From the NCBI GenBank assembly GCA_030627235.1, contig DAOUSL010000001.1, forward strand, positions 1-64,000: 64,000 bases of DNA. The letters are read 5' to 3'. The translations under genes were made by a program, and so were the position numbers. Source of the DNA: Thioploca sp. (GTDB taxonomy: Bacteria; Pseudomonadota; Gammaproteobacteria; Beggiatoales; Beggiatoaceae). A model generated the notes under the pieces. That model saw only the letters and a program-made list of their open reading frames with translations, did not search any database and was not told the DNA's origin. Below, one piece after another: positions 49,701-59,663 of the stretch (its first letter is position 1; each line of letters opens with the position of its first letter).

Positions 49701-50323
49701 TTATCAACTGTTGTAGTAAATGTACCATTTTTAATCGTAATTTCACCACCAATAAAAGATAAGTCATAATCGCTAGATAAATTTGTAACTTCAGTATTAA
49801 CTTTTCCATAACCGGAGATAGAAATTGGAGCTGGAGAATTAAGAAAACCGAACGCTTCCACTGGGGAAACGGTTAATAAACTATTATTAATATTTCTGGC
49901 ATCAAAGCGTCCTGCATTCCCTAATTTTAAATAATCTGCAGTACTAGAATGAAAACTTCCTTGTATATCTAATCTAGCATTAGGCCCAAACATAATTCCA
50001 TATGGATTGAGAAAATAGAAATTAGCATTAGGAATTGTCGAACGAATTAAGCCATCAATGTTAGACGGATTTCCACCAGTTACTCGACTGAGAATATTTT
50101 GGACATTATTTGCTCCAGAAAAAGTAGCACTTTCTAAACTATTCAAATTAAAATTTTCAAAGCTATGGAACAGATTTTCACCATGCTGCTGACCTAAATC
50201 AGAAGTGATTTGAAAATTAGGACCAGATAGATTGATTTGCTGGCCTAGACTACCATCAGTAATAATCTCAGCTGTTACTGACAACGATAAAATTAATGCT
50301 AAAAATAAGATTTGTAGTTTCAT
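46724..50323 (-). CDS. Filamentous haemagglutinin N-terminal (TpsA-like) beta-helix secreted protein
   Basis: Signal peptide; GQQINLSGPNFQITSDLGQQHGENLFHSFENFNLNSLESATFSG...NILSRVTGGNPSNIDGLIRSTIPNANFYFLNPYGIMFGPNARLDIQGSFH (TPS domain); many GNGG repeats. Confidence 0.92.
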   Translation of the reverse strand: MKLQILFLALILSLSVTAEIITDGSLGQQINLSGPNFQITSDLGQQHGENLFHSFENFNLNSLESATFSGANNVQNILSRVTGGNPSNIDGLIRSTIPNANFYFLNPYGIMFGPNARLDIQGSFHSSTADYLKLGNAGRFDARNINNSLLTVSPVEAFGFLNSPAPISISGYGKVNTEVTNLSSDYDLSFIGGEITIKNGTFTTTVDKRGRESANSLPLISAPNINLIGVASGGEVSNFDTSSFSKLANISIQENSLLQGNVTIRGDRFLLDNSSINLDNSIGTTDIQAENVQLNNANLTSTTNIPAKGSDIKIQVTESINITDSEIKSKNYGSGNGGDVTFTANQAVNLTDTTILVNSEGQQIDAGKGGNLTITAKDITISGNAINLGVLGKGDGGNMTLIAENSINLIDNVHIYVDAYLGSGNGGEVNFTSKDIVLLDGAFINGETKNISGNSGDININASGTLTISGASQEGKGRASGITSGSLPFVANTQGGNGGTITIKANNLSLKDGGIINSNSSSFYNNHSGDAGKIIIRVNEETKLSGVNLYGENNDGFGSGIYATTTGIGDTNGKSGQINLQTGSLVIEQGAVIKSDTNSSTKGGDINIVVQDNILITGDANNAVLKELGSRQIRYLSRGVPEEYNKSNSGIYARSNGATSNSGNSGSINITAKSLTVNNNGIISTSSNGNGLAGNIIISAKQLQLAKGSVSSESLFNNVSSADMLSKGDVIVVEDIDGRKSYYINVGLGLTRFNPIYKVDNLEELNQLSKKYVLTTGDIVEVADIDNNKSGRYIYKTTYGFIENWIKFDTNSTNVITFNSKEEIYNTDGWYPPETPPPYTNGQVIHLGNEATFVYAVTTDPFTPGYVFGAPIQISSFTVPNLTELEHNSLQNGSLASLNSSEHKFVYYNQEWIKFNNTHVVADIGAMNKLVKAQVGHVKQGMIYTGNDWITLNNTNQTVNSLEELQTANNGDLVNIGGDSFFYVDGQWLQQIKGGDAGRINITVTDGINLTNNSSITTESISAGGGGINIKVGNLAQVANSKITTSVKEGSGNGGSLSIENPKFIVLNQGKIVAQANKGNGGNINLASERIIDSPGSMISASSKLGIDGEIKIDSPDMDMEGFLVILPGGIVEASNLMKKPCSMRGSSFVVKKLIGSSQTPYDYRVAHYLSENKNETATIKNPPEKLAYVNCKRDNIKQ

Positions 50324-50451
50324 TTTATTATAAAATAATTGAGAATTAATATCTTATACCTAATTAGATATATTTATTGAAAGATAGAAACTTATTAAAA
50401 AAGTGAACATAAATAATTTTATACTATAATCATACTTTGGTACAGAACATT

Positions 50452-50576
50452 AGACATCATTCCTAAACAAGGTTAAATGTAGGATGCAATGAACGAAGTG
50501 AATTGCATCAATAATGCGACTCGAAAGATGTAATTCGTAAACTCATTACATCCTACAGTCCGTAATTAACTGTAAA
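50452..50576. mobile_element. MITE-like element copy 3 (right TIR missing or eroded)
   Basis: Left TIR AGACATCATTCCTAAA (50452-50467); core GTAGGATGCAATGAACGAAGTGAATTGCATC...CATTACATCCTAC (50479-50556) then AGTCCGTAATTAACTG. Confidence 0.7.
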
Positions 50577-50848
50577 AATATCTTATAATATTGAATCATC
50601 TCGATGTGATTATTAAACTAATTATATCTTACTTAAAATTTATTTTATATATATTACGTAATATTGGCTTATAATAATTTTTTAAATCATAGTATTATTA
50701 GCTTTTTATCTAAAATTATAATTATATTAATCACGTATTTCCTCAGAAATTAAAACTGATTAAGTTATATATCATAAACTTTAAATACAATTGAAAAACT
50801 GATATTTAGCTCAATTTTATAAATAAGTTCTAATATTGAGGAAAAAAT

Positions 50849-52720
50849 ATGGGAAATCCAATTCCTAGAAAACAAATTAATGAACATATTGTAGAAATCG
50901 TCAGTGATTCTGGAGAAGGAGCTCAAAAAGCTGGTCAAACTTTTGGTAATATTAGTGCTAAAATGGGGAATGGAGTTTGGACTGTTGAAATTATTCCAGC
51001 TGAAATTAAACCACCAGCACGTTCCCCAGCCGGAGCTAGTGGGATTAGGATTCGGGTTGGCTCCCAATATATGACCAATATGGGTGATGCTGCTGATATT
51101 GTAGTAGCACTAAATGAACAAGTATTATATTCCCGTATTGCAGCTCATGCCTATAAAAAAGGTACAGTTATTTTACTAGAAGGCAAATGGCTTACCGATC
51201 AAAATCCTAAAATAGTTGAGCAATATAAAACAGCGTTACAAGAATTCCGTGACAACGGTCTGATCGTACATGAAATCCAAATGGAAGAAGAGTGTTTAAA
51301 ATATACTCCAAAACCACGTTTGGGTAAAAACATGTTTGTATTGGGTATGATATGTAATATCTATGATCGTGATGTCAAAAAAGCTTATAATGAAATTGAA
51401 AACACCTTTACTCATAAAGGTATAAAAGTAATTGAATTAAATCAACAATTATTTCAAGCTGGCTATGATTTTGCCGAAAATAATTTAGAATTTCATTATA
51501 ATATCCCACCATGGCAAACAGAAGATTCTAAAGAAAAACTAATCGTTACCAGTGGTAATCAAGCATTGGGTTTAGGAATTATGGCTTCAGGCATGGATAT
51601 GGTAGCTATGTATCCAATTACTCCTGCAACTTCTGCTTCTCATTATTTAGCTGATGTTTATCATACAGTTGGTGGTTTTGTCCATCAAGCCGAAGATGAG
51701 ATTGCTGCAGCTGGGTTTGCTATTGGCTCATCATTTGCCGGCAAGACAGCTTGCACTATAACATCTGGCCCTGGTTTAGCTTTAAAAACTGAACTACTAG
51801 CTTTAGCAGTGATGGCCGAAATTCCATTAGTAGTCTGTTTAGTACAACGTGGTGGCCCTTCTACTGGTTTACCGACCAAAGTTGAACAAGGTGATTTGTT
51901 AGCAGCATTATATGGAGAACCTGGCGATGCTCCAAAAATTGTAATTGCGGCTGCAACTATTGAAGAATGCTTACATTTTGTAATAATGGCTCGTAAATTA
52001 GCAGAAGCTTTCCGTGGCCCTGTTATTTTATTGACCGATGCCAACTTAGCCACTGGAGTACAACCATATCCTCGTCCTGAATCTAAAGCTGAATGGTTAG
52101 CTTCTCCAATTGATCAATCCGAATGGACTAAAGGAATGCCAGCTTATAACTGGGATGAAAAAACTGGATTATCAACTCGTCCTATTGTTGGACAAGTTGA
52201 TGGGCAATATGTACTTACCGGATTAGCTCATACCAATAAAAGTAAGGTCGCTTATGATCGTGAGTCTAATCAACGTGGCTGTGAGATGCGAAGTCGTAAA
52301 TTAGCTACTCTTTGCAGTACTTTAAAACCACCTAAAATAAATGGTGAAGCAGAAGGTGATTTATTAGTAGTTGGCTGGGGTTCTACTTTAGGAGCAATTG
52401 AAGAAGCAATAAGTAAATTACAAGCCGAAGGTCATAAAGTATCATCCATTCACTTACGCTTTTTATCACCATTAGAACCAGGTTTAAAAGCTATATTTGC
52501 TAAATTTACCAATGTATTAACAATAGAAATAAATTATAGTGATAAAGCTGATGCCCCTTTCATCACACCAGATAATCGACGTTATAGTCAATTGGCAACT
52601 ATACTAAGATCGCAGACTTTAGTGGACATTGATTGTTGGTCAAATGTGCATGGACAACCAATGCAACCCGGTTTAATTTATGAAGAATTACTCAGTCGCA
52701 TCAACCAAGGAGCAGCATAA
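50849..52720 (+). CDS. korA: 2-oxoacid:acceptor (ferredoxin) oxidoreductase, fused gamma-alpha subunit
   Basis: Gamma-like N-terminus (SDSGEGAQKAGQTFGNISAK...MGDAADIVVAL) and alpha domain (SGNQALGLGIMASGMDMVAMYPITPATSASHYLAD, GPGLALKTELL). Confidence 0.9.
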   Translation: MGNPIPRKQINEHIVEIVSDSGEGAQKAGQTFGNISAKMGNGVWTVEIIPAEIKPPARSPAGASGIRIRVGSQYMTNMGDAADIVVALNEQVLYSRIAAHAYKKGTVILLEGKWLTDQNPKIVEQYKTALQEFRDNGLIVHEIQMEEECLKYTPKPRLGKNMFVLGMICNIYDRDVKKAYNEIENTFTHKGIKVIELNQQLFQAGYDFAENNLEFHYNIPPWQTEDSKEKLIVTSGNQALGLGIMASGMDMVAMYPITPATSASHYLADVYHTVGGFVHQAEDEIAAAGFAIGSSFAGKTACTITSGPGLALKTELLALAVMAEIPLVVCLVQRGGPSTGLPTKVEQGDLLAALYGEPGDAPKIVIAAATIEECLHFVIMARKLAEAFRGPVILLTDANLATGVQPYPRPESKAEWLASPIDQSEWTKGMPAYNWDEKTGLSTRPIVGQVDGQYVLTGLAHTNKSKVAYDRESNQRGCEMRSRKLATLCSTLKPPKINGEAEGDLLVVGWGSTLGAIEEAISKLQAEGHKVSSIHLRFLSPLEPGLKAIFAKFTNVLTIEINYSDKADAPFITPDNRRYSQLATILRSQTLVDIDCWSNVHGQPMQPGLIYEELLSRINQGAA

Positions 52721-53674
52721 ATGTTTGGTTTAAAATCAGATTGGTCACTTGACATTAAAACTCGTTATTTTGCTTTGGGCGATTATGCTGGCGGTGAAGC
52801 TCGTTGGTGTCCTGGTTGTGGAGATCATGGTGTCCTTACTGTAGTCCAAAGAATTTGTCGAGATAAACAGATTCCTCCAGAAAAAACTGTGGCTGTATCT
52901 GGAATTGGATGTTCTAGCCGTTTACCACATTATATGGGAACTTATGGTTTTCATGGTCTGCATGGTAGGGCATTACCGTTGGCCTGCGGAATTAAATCTA
53001 GACGACCTGAATTGGATATTTGGGTAGCCACTGGCGATGGAGATTGTTATTCTATTGGAGCTGGGCATTGGATTCATGCAGTGCGTTACAATATGAATAT
53101 GACCGTATTAGTATTTGATAATAGTGTGTATGGTTTAACTAAAAAACAAACTTCTCCAACTACACCAATAGGTTATAAAACTAATACTCATCCAGAAGGA
53201 GCTGTATTAGAAGCCCATAATCCTTTGACCACAACTTTGGGGATTGCTAATGTTTCCTTTTTGGCTCAAACAGTTGACTGGAATCCAAATCATCTCTATG
53301 CAACTATTAAAGCAGCTCATGATCATAAGGGTTTCAGTCTAGTAAATATCATTCAACGCTGTCCAGTTTTTCTGCCAAATTTCTTTCAGGGTTATCAAGA
53401 TGATCCAAGCAGAGTGTTATTATTGACTCATGAAAATGGAATTCCAATGGAAGATAAGTTTGCTCGGTTATTTCCTACTCAAAAGGAACATGATCCAGCT
53501 AATATGGTAGATGCTTATGCCATTGCTTCAAAAAGAAATCCATTGCCAATTGGTCTGTTATATCATAATCCTGCTGTTCCTTGTTATGAAGATATTTCTA
53601 GTGTAGGTAAAGATATGGGTATGGAAGAAAAATTAGCTGGGATTGAAAAAGCTTTCGATCAGTTTGCAATTTGA
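52721..53674 (+). CDS. korB: 2-oxoacid:acceptor (ferredoxin) oxidoreductase, beta subunit
   Basis: RWCPGCGDHGVLTVVQ, SGIGCSSRLPHYMGTYGFHGLHGRALPLACGIK, GDGDCYSIGAGHWIHAVRYNMNMTVLVFDNSVYGLTKKQTSPTTP. Confidence 0.93.
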   Translation: MFGLKSDWSLDIKTRYFALGDYAGGEARWCPGCGDHGVLTVVQRICRDKQIPPEKTVAVSGIGCSSRLPHYMGTYGFHGLHGRALPLACGIKSRRPELDIWVATGDGDCYSIGAGHWIHAVRYNMNMTVLVFDNSVYGLTKKQTSPTTPIGYKTNTHPEGAVLEAHNPLTTTLGIANVSFLAQTVDWNPNHLYATIKAAHDHKGFSLVNIIQRCPVFLPNFFQGYQDDPSRVLLLTHENGIPMEDKFARLFPTQKEHDPANMVDAYAIASKRNPLPIGLLYHNPAVPCYEDISSVGKDMGMEEKLAGIEKAFDQFAI

Positions 53675-53702
53675 TCTAGAATTAAGATAATTAAGAATAA
53701 CC

Positions 53703-53742
53703 GGATTACCCCTACATAATATCATTATAAGTAGGGATAATC
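53703..53742 (+). terminator. Strong stem-loop downstream of korB (putative terminator)
   Basis: GGATTACCCCTAC / GTAGGGATAATCC inverted repeat shortly after the korB stop. Confidence 0.55.
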
Positions 53743-53813
53743 CCTTGTGGTTATCTTTATCTATTTAGGATAGGAATCTAATTTTTTAGACTTTTCTTAT
53801 CATAGAATTCAGA

Positions 53814-54353
53814 TTATTTAAAAATAGCTGAATCAATATCATTTTCAGAAATATCAGTTATATTACGAAAATCAATTACTGTTTTTAATAAGGCAACATC
53901 AAAAATTGGTTGGATAGATTCTTCTACATAAAACGCTGGTAAAATATGATATTGCTTAAACTTTGCGAAAGAAGACTTAAAATCAGCTAATCCGGTAGAA
54001 TTTTCTGAAGCAACTAATCTTTGATGCTTATTTATGATATCTATCTGTATTTCACTATCAGCCTGTTTTAAAAATTCATCTAAGTTAGGAGTAATATGGA
54101 TAGTATATCCGTCTTCTTGTTCCGGTTGGTCTGGAAGTTCACCTTCAATTATAGAGACACGTAATTTCTCATCCACATCAATTTTGCCAAAATCAGCTTG
54201 CCATTGTTGAAAAATTTCTATTGCTGGGGTTTCTGTTTCAAATACCAACGCAATAGCAGGTATTTCATCATCAGAAGAAGCAAAAGCAGTTCCAATCCAA
54301 TTAGCTTTTTCCCAAAGTTCTTCATTGATTATTATGGATGATTCATGGAGCAT
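53814..54353 (-). CDS. Hypothetical protein
   Basis: 179 aa intact acidic ORF; no family recognised. Confidence 0.5.
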   Translation of the reverse strand: MLHESSIIINEELWEKANWIGTAFASSDDEIPAIALVFETETPAIEIFQQWQADFGKIDVDEKLRVSIIEGELPDQPEQEDGYTIHITPNLDEFLKQADSEIQIDIINKHQRLVASENSTGLADFKSSFAKFKQYHILPAFYVEESIQPIFDVALLKTVIDFRNITDISENDIDSAIFK

Positions 54354-54405
54354 AGTTTTTCCGTAAGTTACTATTTAAGTTAAATATTTCAAAGATTGAT
54401 GAAAG

Positions 54406-55887
54406 TTATTTGATTTTTGTATCAAATATGCCAAGTTCATCCCAAATATCATCAATTTTATTTTTTACTGTTTTATTCATACTAACCGGTTTACCCCATT
54501 CACGTTGGGTTTCACCTTGCCATTTATTAGTAGCATCAAAACCTATTTTACCACCTAATCCAGATACTGGTGAAGCAAAATCTAAATAATCAATTGGAGT
54601 ATTTTCAATAATAGTAGTATCACGAACTGGATCCATACGAGTTGTCACAGCCCAAATAACATCTTGCCAATCTCGCACGTTAATATCAGCATCAGTGATG
54701 ATTACAAATTTAGTATACATAAACTGGCGTAAAAATGACCAAATACCAAACATTATTCGTTTTGCATGACCAGGATATTGTTTATTAATACTAACTATGG
54801 CCATTCGATAAGAACAACCTTCTGGTGGCAAATAAAAATCAATAATTTCAGGGAATTGTTTTTGTAAAATTGGAATAAATACTTCGTTTAACGCCACTCC
54901 TAATACCGCTGGTTCATCAGGAGGACGGCCAGTATAAGTGCTGTGATAAATTGGGTCAGAACGATGAGTAATACGTTCAACTGTAAAAACTGGAAAGCTT
55001 TCTACTTCATTATAATAGCCAGTATGATCACCAAAAGGCCCTTCAGCAGCAACTTCATCTGGATAAATAAAGCCTTCTAAAACAATTTCGGTAAAAGCTG
55101 GTACTTGTAAATCATGAGTTACACAAGTTACAACTTTAGTACGATTACCACGTAATAAACCAGCAAAAGCATATTCTGATAAAGAATCGGGAACTGGAGT
55201 TACAGCTCCTAAAATTGTAGCTGGATCACATCCTATAGCCACTGCAATAGGAAAAGGTTTACCCGGATGAGCTTGTTGCCATTCTTGATAGTCTAATGCT
55301 CCACCACGATGTGATAACCAACGCATTATAACTTTATTTTTACCAATAACTTGTTGCCGATAAATTCCTAAATTTTGCCGTTTTTTAAAAGGGCCTTTAG
55401 TAATAACCAAACCCCAAGTAATCAAAGCTCCGACATCTTCTGGCCAACAGGTTTGAATAGGTAAGGTAGACAAATCAACTTCTGCACCAGTTAATATATT
55501 TTCTTGACAAGCCGCATTTTTTATTATTTTAGCTGGCATATTCATAACTTGCTTGAACATTGGTAATTTATTAAATATATCTTTAACCCCTTTAGGAGGT
55601 TCTGGTTCTTTTAGAAAAGCTAATAAAGTTCCAACATCACGCAATGCTGTCACTGATTCCTGTCCCATTCCTAAGGCAACTCGTTTGGTTGTGCCAAATA
55701 GATTAGTTAAAACTGGAATATTATAATTTTTAGGTTTAGTAAATAATAAAGCTGGCCCTTCACTTTTTAAGGTGCGGTCACTAATTTCAGTCATTTCTAA
55801 ATAAGGATCGATAGTTAGCTTAATTCGCTTTAACTCTCCAAATTCTTCTAGTTTAGTTATAAAATCTCGTAAATCTTGGTATTGCAT
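54406..55887 (-). CDS. ubiD: 4-hydroxy-3-polyprenylbenzoate decarboxylase
   Basis: [81 protein letters not shown]. Confidence 0.95.
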   Translation of the reverse strand: MQYQDLRDFITKLEEFGELKRIKLTIDPYLEMTEISDRTLKSEGPALLFTKPKNYNIPVLTNLFGTTKRVALGMGQESVTALRDVGTLLAFLKEPEPPKGVKDIFNKLPMFKQVMNMPAKIIKNAACQENILTGAEVDLSTLPIQTCWPEDVGALITWGLVITKGPFKKRQNLGIYRQQVIGKNKVIMRWLSHRGGALDYQEWQQAHPGKPFPIAVAIGCDPATILGAVTPVPDSLSEYAFAGLLRGNRTKVVTCVTHDLQVPAFTEIVLEGFIYPDEVAAEGPFGDHTGYYNEVESFPVFTVERITHRSDPIYHSTYTGRPPDEPAVLGVALNEVFIPILQKQFPEIIDFYLPPEGCSYRMAIVSINKQYPGHAKRIMFGIWSFLRQFMYTKFVIITDADINVRDWQDVIWAVTTRMDPVRDTTIIENTPIDYLDFASPVSGLGGKIGFDATNKWQGETQREWGKPVSMNKTVKNKIDDIWDELGIFDTKIK

Positions 55888-56192
55888 AAATTTTTATTAA
55901 GGCAGAATATTTTCTGATTAATTATGTACAGAACAATTTTTAATTGAATAAAATGATGTAAAACTAAGTATTGATAATATCTGTAAAAATTCCTATAATT
56001 AAAGATTATCTTGTATAAAATAAATATAATCAAATTTTCAGGAACAATATTTGATTATATTCCTAATCAATAAATCAATCAAGATGTGGAATAAAAATCA
56101 TTTTTATGTTTTAATTATAATATTGTGATAAATTATGTATCATAATGATTATTAACTAATCTAAGTTATATGTAAAAAATATATTAAATAAT

Positions 56193-58766
56193 ATGTCAGA
56201 TAAAGAACCATTAAATATTTTAATTGTCGATGATAATAAAAATAACCTATTTACCTTGCACACCCTAATCAAGGAACATATTGAAGCGGAAATATTTGAA
56301 GCTGATTCAGGGATTGATGCTTTACAAATAATTTTACAAGAGCAAATAGATTTAATTATCCTTGATGTGCAGATGCCAGAAATGGATGGTTTTGAGACTG
56401 CTAAACTAATCCGGTCGAGAAAAAGAAATCGTCATATTCCAATTGTATTTTTGACAGCTGCATATAAATCTGAAGACTTTAAACAAAAAGGTTTTGCAGT
56501 GGGTGCTGCTGATTACTTAACAAAACCAATAGATACCGCACAATTAATCACCAGAATTAAATCATATATACGTTTTATTGAGCAAGAACGACAACATAAC
56601 AAAGAATTAGGCCAAAAAGTCAAAGAACGTACTGCTGAATTTTTTGAAGCAAATGAAAAACTTAAACAAGAAATTACTGAACGTAAACAGATAGAACAAG
56701 AATTACAACAAGCTCATGATGAATTAGAACAACGAGTACAAGAACGTACCGCCGAATTATCCATAATTAATCAACAGTTAACCTTGGAAATTAATGAGCG
56801 TAAACAAGTAGAAAAAGCTTTAGAACATCTTAGCCATCAGACTAAACAAATTTTAGAAAGTGCTGGAGAAGGTATTTTTGGGCTTAATTTAGATGAGGAA
56901 ACTATTCTGGTTAACCCAGCAGCTGCAAAAATGTTAGGATTTGGAGTTGAAGAATTAATTGGCCGCAAACAGCATGAAATTATCCATCATTCTCAAAAAA
57001 ATAATATCCCTTATCCAACTGAAGATTGTCCAATTATAAAAGCCTTAACCAATGGTAATAGCTATCACCGAGATGATGAAGTTTTTTGGCGTAAAGACGG
57101 AACTTATTTTGCCGTAGAATATATGACTACTCCAATTATAGAAAATGACATAATAACGGGGGCAGTTGTAACATTTAGGGATATTACTGAGAGAAAACAG
57201 TATGAAGCAGTATTACAGGATGCAAAAAATACTGCTGAAAATGCTAGAGCTGTTGCAGAAGCAGCTAATCTTTCAAAAAGTCAATTTTTAGCAAATATGA
57301 GTCATGAATTACGTACTCCATTAAATGCTATTATTGGTTATAGTGAAATGTTAAAAGAAGAGGCAGAAGATATTGGACAAGATGATTTTATTCCTGATTT
57401 ACAAAGAGTTCATTCGGCTGGTAAGCATTTATTAGGATTGATTAATGATGTATTAGATTTATCTAAAATCGAAGCTGGTAAAATGGATTTGCATTTGGAA
57501 ACTTTTGATTTAACTACAGTTTTATCTGAAATACAAAGCACTATTCAACCATTAGTAGAAAAACGAGGCAATACTTTAACAGTAAAATGTGAAAGTAATA
57601 TTGATCAGATTCATGCTGATATAACCAAATTCAGGCAAATTATCTTAAACTTACTCAGTAATGCTACTAAATTTACTGAACAAGGTCTTATAACTGTAGA
57701 CGTTTCTTATCAAACTGATACCGATGATTTGGTGCGTATTTGTGTTACTGATGATGGAATAGGCATGACTCCAGAACAACAAAATAAATTATTTCAACCA
57801 TTTACTCAAGCTGATTCTTCTACCACCCGTAAATATGGAGGCACTGGATTAGGATTGACTATTACCAAAAAATTTGTTGAACTAATGGGTGGCAATATCA
57901 GTTTAGTTAGCGAATTTGGACATGGTAGTATGTTTATAATTACTTTACCAATTGTTGTTAATGAACTAGTAATTAAAACTGAAGAATTATTGCAAAAAGA
58001 AGATGGTATAGTTTTAGTGATTGATGATGATAGTGTGGTACGTGGATTATTAAAAACTTATTTAACTCAATTAGGTTATTCTGTTGCAGCGGCAGCAGAT
58101 GGCAAAGAAGGCTTAAGATTAGCAAAAAAATTAAGACCTGATGCTATTTTATTAGATATTAAAATGCCAGGTATTGATGGTTGGAATGTATTATCAACTC
58201 TAAGAAGTAATCCTTTATTAACTGATATTCCGGTTATAATGACCTCGGTAGAAAATAATCATGGTTCAGCTCATGAAGCAACTGATTATTTAGTAAAACC
58301 AGTTGGTTATGATCAATTAACTGGAGTATTTAAAAAATATAATATTGGTGATAACTCTCAAAATTTAATCATGGTAATTGAGGATGATTTAGTAATTGGA
58401 GAAGTAATATCCAGTATGATTAAAACTGCTGGTTGGCGAGTTTTTAGAGCTGAAAATGGTGAAGTTGCTTTAGAACATCTTGATAATAAAAAACCAGTGT
58501 TAATTTTATTAGATTTAATCATGCCAGTTATGAATGGATTTGATTTCCTAACCAATTTACGCAAGAAAGAAAAATGGAGTTCAATTCCGGTAGTAATATT
58601 AACCTCGACTCATCTTTCTCCAGAAGAACAAGCTAAACTACAAAATAATAATGTAGAAACTATCTTACAAAAAGAGACTTATAACCATAATGATTTATTA
58701 GAACATATTCATAAATTGATTACGGATTTTAAACCAAATTCAGAAATTAATTATCAACTTATATAA
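56193..58766 (+). CDS. Hybrid histidine kinase: REC-coiled coil-PAS-HisKA-HATPase-REC-REC
   Basis: [14 protein letters not shown]...[95 protein letters not shown]. Confidence 0.93.
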   Translation: MSDKEPLNILIVDDNKNNLFTLHTLIKEHIEAEIFEADSGIDALQIILQEQIDLIILDVQMPEMDGFETAKLIRSRKRNRHIPIVFLTAAYKSEDFKQKGFAVGAADYLTKPIDTAQLITRIKSYIRFIEQERQHNKELGQKVKERTAEFFEANEKLKQEITERKQIEQELQQAHDELEQRVQERTAELSIINQQLTLEINERKQVEKALEHLSHQTKQILESAGEGIFGLNLDEETILVNPAAAKMLGFGVEELIGRKQHEIIHHSQKNNIPYPTEDCPIIKALTNGNSYHRDDEVFWRKDGTYFAVEYMTTPIIENDIITGAVVTFRDITERKQYEAVLQDAKNTAENARAVAEAANLSKSQFLANMSHELRTPLNAIIGYSEMLKEEAEDIGQDDFIPDLQRVHSAGKHLLGLINDVLDLSKIEAGKMDLHLETFDLTTVLSEIQSTIQPLVEKRGNTLTVKCESNIDQIHADITKFRQIILNLLSNATKFTEQGLITVDVSYQTDTDDLVRICVTDDGIGMTPEQQNKLFQPFTQADSSTTRKYGGTGLGLTITKKFVELMGGNISLVSEFGHGSMFIITLPIVVNELVIKTEELLQKEDGIVLVIDDDSVVRGLLKTYLTQLGYSVAAAADGKEGLRLAKKLRPDAILLDIKMPGIDGWNVLSTLRSNPLLTDIPVIMTSVENNHGSAHEATDYLVKPVGYDQLTGVFKKYNIGDNSQNLIMVIEDDLVIGEVISSMIKTAGWRVFRAENGEVALEHLDNKKPVLILLDLIMPVMNGFDFLTNLRKKEKWSSIPVVILTSTHLSPEEQAKLQNNNVETILQKETYNHNDLLEHIHKLITDFKPNSEINYQLI

Positions 58767-58771
58767 GTAAT

Positions 58772-59191
58772 TTAGTTTGCATCTACCCATCTTACTTCAT
58801 TATTTACTAGAGTTTCTCGTTTCCAAAACGGGGCTTTAGCTTTCAATTCTTCCATCAAAAAACGGCAAGCTTCAAAAGCTGGAGCTCGATGTCCAGCCCA
58901 AGCTGCTACTAATACAATGTTATCTCCTGGTAATATTTCTCCAACTCTATGAATAATTAGAGTATCTAAAATATCCCAGCGTTGTAAAGCAATATTACTA
59001 ATTTTTTGTAAATGTTTTTCAGTCATATTTGGATAATGTTCTAAAAACATAGATTTTACTGTATCACCAACATTATAATCTCGCATTGTACCTATAAAGG
59101 TAGCTGTAGCTCCAAATTTACCAGCTTGCAGTTCATGTTCTTGCAAATATTTCCAAGGATTAAACTCATTTGGAATTATTTTAACTAACAT
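58772..59191 (-). CDS. moaE: Molybdopterin synthase catalytic subunit
   Basis: GATATFIGTMRDYNVGDTVKSMFLEHYPNMTEKHL, IIHRVGEILPGDNIVLVAAWAGHRAPAFEACRFLMEELKAKAPFWKRE. Confidence 0.95.
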   Translation of the reverse strand: MLVKIIPNEFNPWKYLQEHELQAGKFGATATFIGTMRDYNVGDTVKSMFLEHYPNMTEKHLQKISNIALQRWDILDTLIIHRVGEILPGDNIVLVAAWAGHRAPAFEACRFLMEELKAKAPFWKRETLVNNEVRWVDAN

Positions 59192-59192
59192 A

Positions 59193-59423
59193 TTAACCTC
59201 CGGTTACTGGTGGAAAAAATGCTACTTCATCACCATCTTTGACCAAAGAATTTAAATCAGTATATTCCATATTTATTGCCATAAGAACATGATTTGGTAA
59301 TGGAATACCATCACAAACCTGATTCCATATTTTAGCAATAGTTAATTGTTCACCAGCTTCAATTTGAACTTCATTTTTACCAACTTCTTCTCGTAAACTC
59401 GCAAAAAATTTAATTGTTACCAT
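59193..59423 (-). CDS. moaD: Molybdopterin synthase sulfur carrier subunit
   Basis: MVTIKFFASLREEVG...LVKDGDEVAFFPPVTGG (C-terminal GG). Confidence 0.94.
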   Translation of the reverse strand: MVTIKFFASLREEVGKNEVQIEAGEQLTIAKIWNQVCDGIPLPNHVLMAINMEYTDLNSLVKDGDEVAFFPPVTGG

Positions 59424-59513
59424 ATTTTAAATTTCCATTATTTTATATATTATTCAATTAAAAAATACTATATCTATAACTTTTCATAGAATTAACAGTT
59501 AGTTATAATTATA

Positions 59514-59657
59514 AGACATCTTTCCTAAATAATTATATATAAATGTAGGATGCAATGAACGAAGGGAATTGCATCAAGATGCAATTCGTAAACTCATTAC
59601 ATCCTACATAAAGTCCATAATTAACTGTATTACTTTCGTTATTTAGGAAAGATGTCT
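59514..59657. mobile_element. MITE-like element copy 4 (best-preserved TIRs)
   Basis: AGACATCTTTCCTAAATAA at the left end and TTATTTAGGAAAGATGTCT at the right end are inverted repeats; core GTAGGATGCAATGAACGAAGGGAATTGCATCAAGATGCAATTCGTAAACTCATTACATCCTAC. Confidence 0.85.
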
Positions 59658-59663
59658 ATAGTT

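Noticed and set aside
50765-51067. Asn-rich antisense ORF (MGANPNPNPTSSGWG...) over the korA start
   Set aside because: Antisense to the conserved korA N-terminus; likely spurious.
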